From an uncultured Clostridium sp. (lineage in GTDB: Bacteria; Bacillota; Clostridia; TANB77; CAG-508): a DNA stretch of 7,739 nt. Positions within the stretch are counted from its first letter, which is position 1. Each line of letters opens with the position of its first letter. The notes beneath the pieces were generated by a model. It searched no databases. It saw only the letters and a list, made by a program, of their open reading frames with translations, and was not told the DNA's origin. Made by a program: the position numbers and the translations under genes. Location of the stretch: contig CAJKVD010000031.1 in NCBI GenBank assembly GCA_905203195.1, positions 1 to 7,739 of the forward strand. The letters run 5' to 3'. Below, piece after piece: positions 6,447 to 7,739 of the stretch.

Positions 6447-7157
6447 ATGGCAATATTTGCAATAGCAGACTTGCATTTATCATTTAATGAAGATAAACCA
6501 ATGAACATATTTGGTGAAAAATGGCAAAACCATGAAGAAAAAATAAAACAAGACTGGATAGAAAAAGTAACAGAAAAAGACACAGTGCTATTGCCAGGAG
6601 ATTTTTCGTGGTCTATGTATTTAAAAGATACAAAAGCAGACTTTGAATATTTAAACAAATTGCCAGGTAGAAAAATATTACTAAAAGGAAATCATGATTA
6701 TTGGTGGTCAACATTAAACAAAATGCAAAAATATATAGAAGAAAACAATTTTAAGAATATAGATTTTTTATATAATAACAGTTATGAGGTAGAAGACAAT
6801 ATAATAGCAGGGACAAGAGGATGGGTCCAATCAAATGAAGAAGAAGACAAAAAAATGATAAATAGAGAATCAATAAGATTAGAGCTTTCAATAAAAGATG
6901 GAATACAAAAATATGGAGAGGATAAGCCAATAATAATATGTATGCATTATCCACCTTATACAAATTATAACAAACAAAATTTAATAGACTCACCATTTAT
7001 AGAAATAATGCGAAAATATAATGTAAAAAAATGCATATATGGGCATCTACATGGAGAATCTATAAAAGAGGCTATACAAGGAAATATAAAAGGAATAGAC
7101 ACAAAATTATTAAGTGCAGATGGAGTGAATTTTAAATTAATAAAAATTAAAGAATAG
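6447..7157 (+). CDS. Calcineurin-like metallophosphoesterase
   Basis: The 236-residue protein is a cytoplasmic dinuclear-metal phosphoesterase with no signal peptide or membrane helix. The five blocks of the superfamily are visible in order: Asp8-x-His10 (ADLHLS), Gly51-Asp52 (LPGDFSWS), Gly81-Asn-His-Asp84 (LKGNHDYWW), His167 (MHYPP) and Gly199-His200-x-His202 (YGHLHG). This supplies a complete metal site. The GDFSWS and GNHDYWW versions mark a subgroup of uncharacterised bacterial phosphoesterases; the substrate cannot be read from sequence. AAGGAG (6434-6439) lies 7 nt before the ATG, so the start is secure. The gene sits downstream of a GC-rich hairpin element and 64 nt before recG, all on the same strand. 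It may be co-transcribed with recG, but I infer no shared function. Confidence 0.92.
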   Translation: MAIFAIADLHLSFNEDKPMNIFGEKWQNHEEKIKQDWIEKVTEKDTVLLPGDFSWSMYLKDTKADFEYLNKLPGRKILLKGNHDYWWSTLNKMQKYIEENNFKNIDFLYNNSYEVEDNIIAGTRGWVQSNEEEDKKMINRESIRLELSIKDGIQKYGEDKPIIICMHYPPYTNYNKQNLIDSPFIEIMRKYNVKKCIYGHLHGESIKEAIQGNIKGIDTKLLSADGVNFKLIKIKE

Positions 7158-7221
7158 CAAAATTAACATCAAAATAAGACATCAAGATCATTTGAAATTT
7201 ACAAAGAGAGGATACATAAAA

Positions 7222-7739
7222 ATGATAGATTTAAAAAAAGATGTAAAATATGTAAAAGGAGTAGGACCAAACAGAGTACAATTACTTAATAAACTAGGAA
7301 TATTCACATTAGAAGATTTAATAACATACTATCCAAGAGAATATGAAGACAGAAGCAAGCCAAAAAGCTTGCTTGAATGTGTTGATGGAGAAGAAGCATT
7401 GGTAGAAGTAATAGCAATAAGCAAAATGGTAGAAAGCAAATTTTCAAAAAAAACAATGCAACGATTAATGGTAAGAGACAATTCAGGTTCAGCAGAAGCT
7501 ACATGGTTTAATCAATCATATCTAAAAACAAAATTTAGAATAGGCAAAAAGTATAGAATGTATGGCAAAGTAGAAAGAAAATATGGAAAAATAGTAATAG
7601 CATCACCAGTATTTGATGAGTATGGAAGTACTAAAAATACAGGGAGAATCATACCGATATATCCATTAACATATCAACTTTCACAAAATACATTAAGAAA
7701 AATAATAGAAAATGCTATGGCAGAAGTATATGGAAATTT
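7222..7739 (+). CDS. recG: ATP-dependent DNA helicase RecG, N-terminal part (3' truncated by window)
   Basis: RecG is a superfamily 2 helicase that remodels stalled replication forks and branch-migrates Holliday junctions. Only the first 172 codons are present; full-length RecG has around 680-690 residues, so all helicase motifs lie outside the window. The identification rests on the characteristic N-terminus: DVKYVKGVGPNRVQLLNKLG at about residues 6-25, followed by IFTLEDLITYYPREYEDRS, which is highly typical of RecG. The start of the OB-fold wedge domain that grips branched DNA then follows (VEVIAISKMVESK...RLMVRDNSGSAEATWFNQSYL), and IIPIYPLTYQLSQNTLRKII leads toward the helicase domains. 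The ATG at 7222 follows AGAGAGGAT (7205-7212) by 9 nt. A short intragenic hairpin occurs at 7353-7374. The gene follows the metallophosphoesterase gene with no terminator visible. Confidence 0.95.
   Translation, partial: MIDLKKDVKYVKGVGPNRVQLLNKLGIFTLEDLITYYPREYEDRSKPKSLLECVDGEEALVEVIAISKMVESKFSKKTMQRLMVRDNSGSAEATWFNQSYLKTKFRIGKKYRMYGKVERKYGKIVIASPVFDEYGSTKNTGRIIPIYPLTYQLSQNTLRKIIENAMAEVYGN
7353..7374 (+). other. Perfect 8-bp intragenic hairpin in the 5' part of recG
   Basis: AAGCAAGC (7353-7360) and GCTTGCTT (7367-7374) form a perfect 8-bp stem around the loop CAAAAA. It encodes S-K-P-K-S-L-L and uses the less common Leu codons TTG and CTT where neighbouring leucines mostly use TTA or CTA. 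It may be chance; no function is claimed. Confidence 0.35.

Noticed and set aside
1..7739. CRISPR array, tRNA or rRNA genes, insertion sequence with transposase
   Set aside because: I saw no regularly spaced repeats, no cloverleaf-type sequence and no transposase reading frame in the window.

Overview
The window looks like part of the chromosome of a very AT-rich Gram-positive bacterium, most likely a Clostridia-type Firmicute. The evidence is strong purine-rich Shine-Dalgarno sites, overwhelming use of A-ending codons (ATA, GTA, GCA, GGA, CCA, TTA) in most genes, a sortase, a CpsB/YwqE-type PHP phosphatase, and single-membrane envelope genes. I cannot name a species.

Layout. (1) 2-331: C-terminal end of a CpsB/YwqE-like tyrosine phosphatase, cut by the window edge, followed by glmM (370-1734), which makes the amino-sugar precursor of peptidoglycan. 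(2) 1735-1854: intergenic region with a recognisable promoter that drives a small three-helix membrane protein of unknown function (1855-2193). (3) 2190-2849: the only minus-strand gene, a membrane-anchored sortase. It converges on the small membrane gene so closely that the two stop codons share the bases TTAA. (4) 2850-2994: divergent intergenic region with a good promoter for lysS (lysyl-tRNA synthetase), which ends at a 13-bp hairpin/T-run terminator (4524-4555). (5) 4583-7739: a plus-strand run of an M50 site-2-type membrane metalloprotease, tsaD (tRNA t6A37 synthesis), a calcineurin-like metallophosphoesterase, and the first 172 codons of recG, cut by the window end. Gaps are 51-97 nt, consistent with partial co-transcription.

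The genes are mainly housekeeping: translation (lysS, tsaD), DNA repair (recG) and cell envelope (CpsB-like protein, glmM, sortase, membrane protease). No gene-free stretch exceeds 300 bases; the largest is about 145 bases.

I do not see a convincing undescribed multi-gene system. Two features stand out. One is a GC-rich, REP-like long hairpin between tsaD and the phosphoesterase gene (about 6353-6431), quite unlike the surrounding AT-rich DNA. The other is the sortase, whose third-codon-position usage is T-rich where all neighbours are A-rich. That points to either replication-strand mutational skew or separate ancestry.
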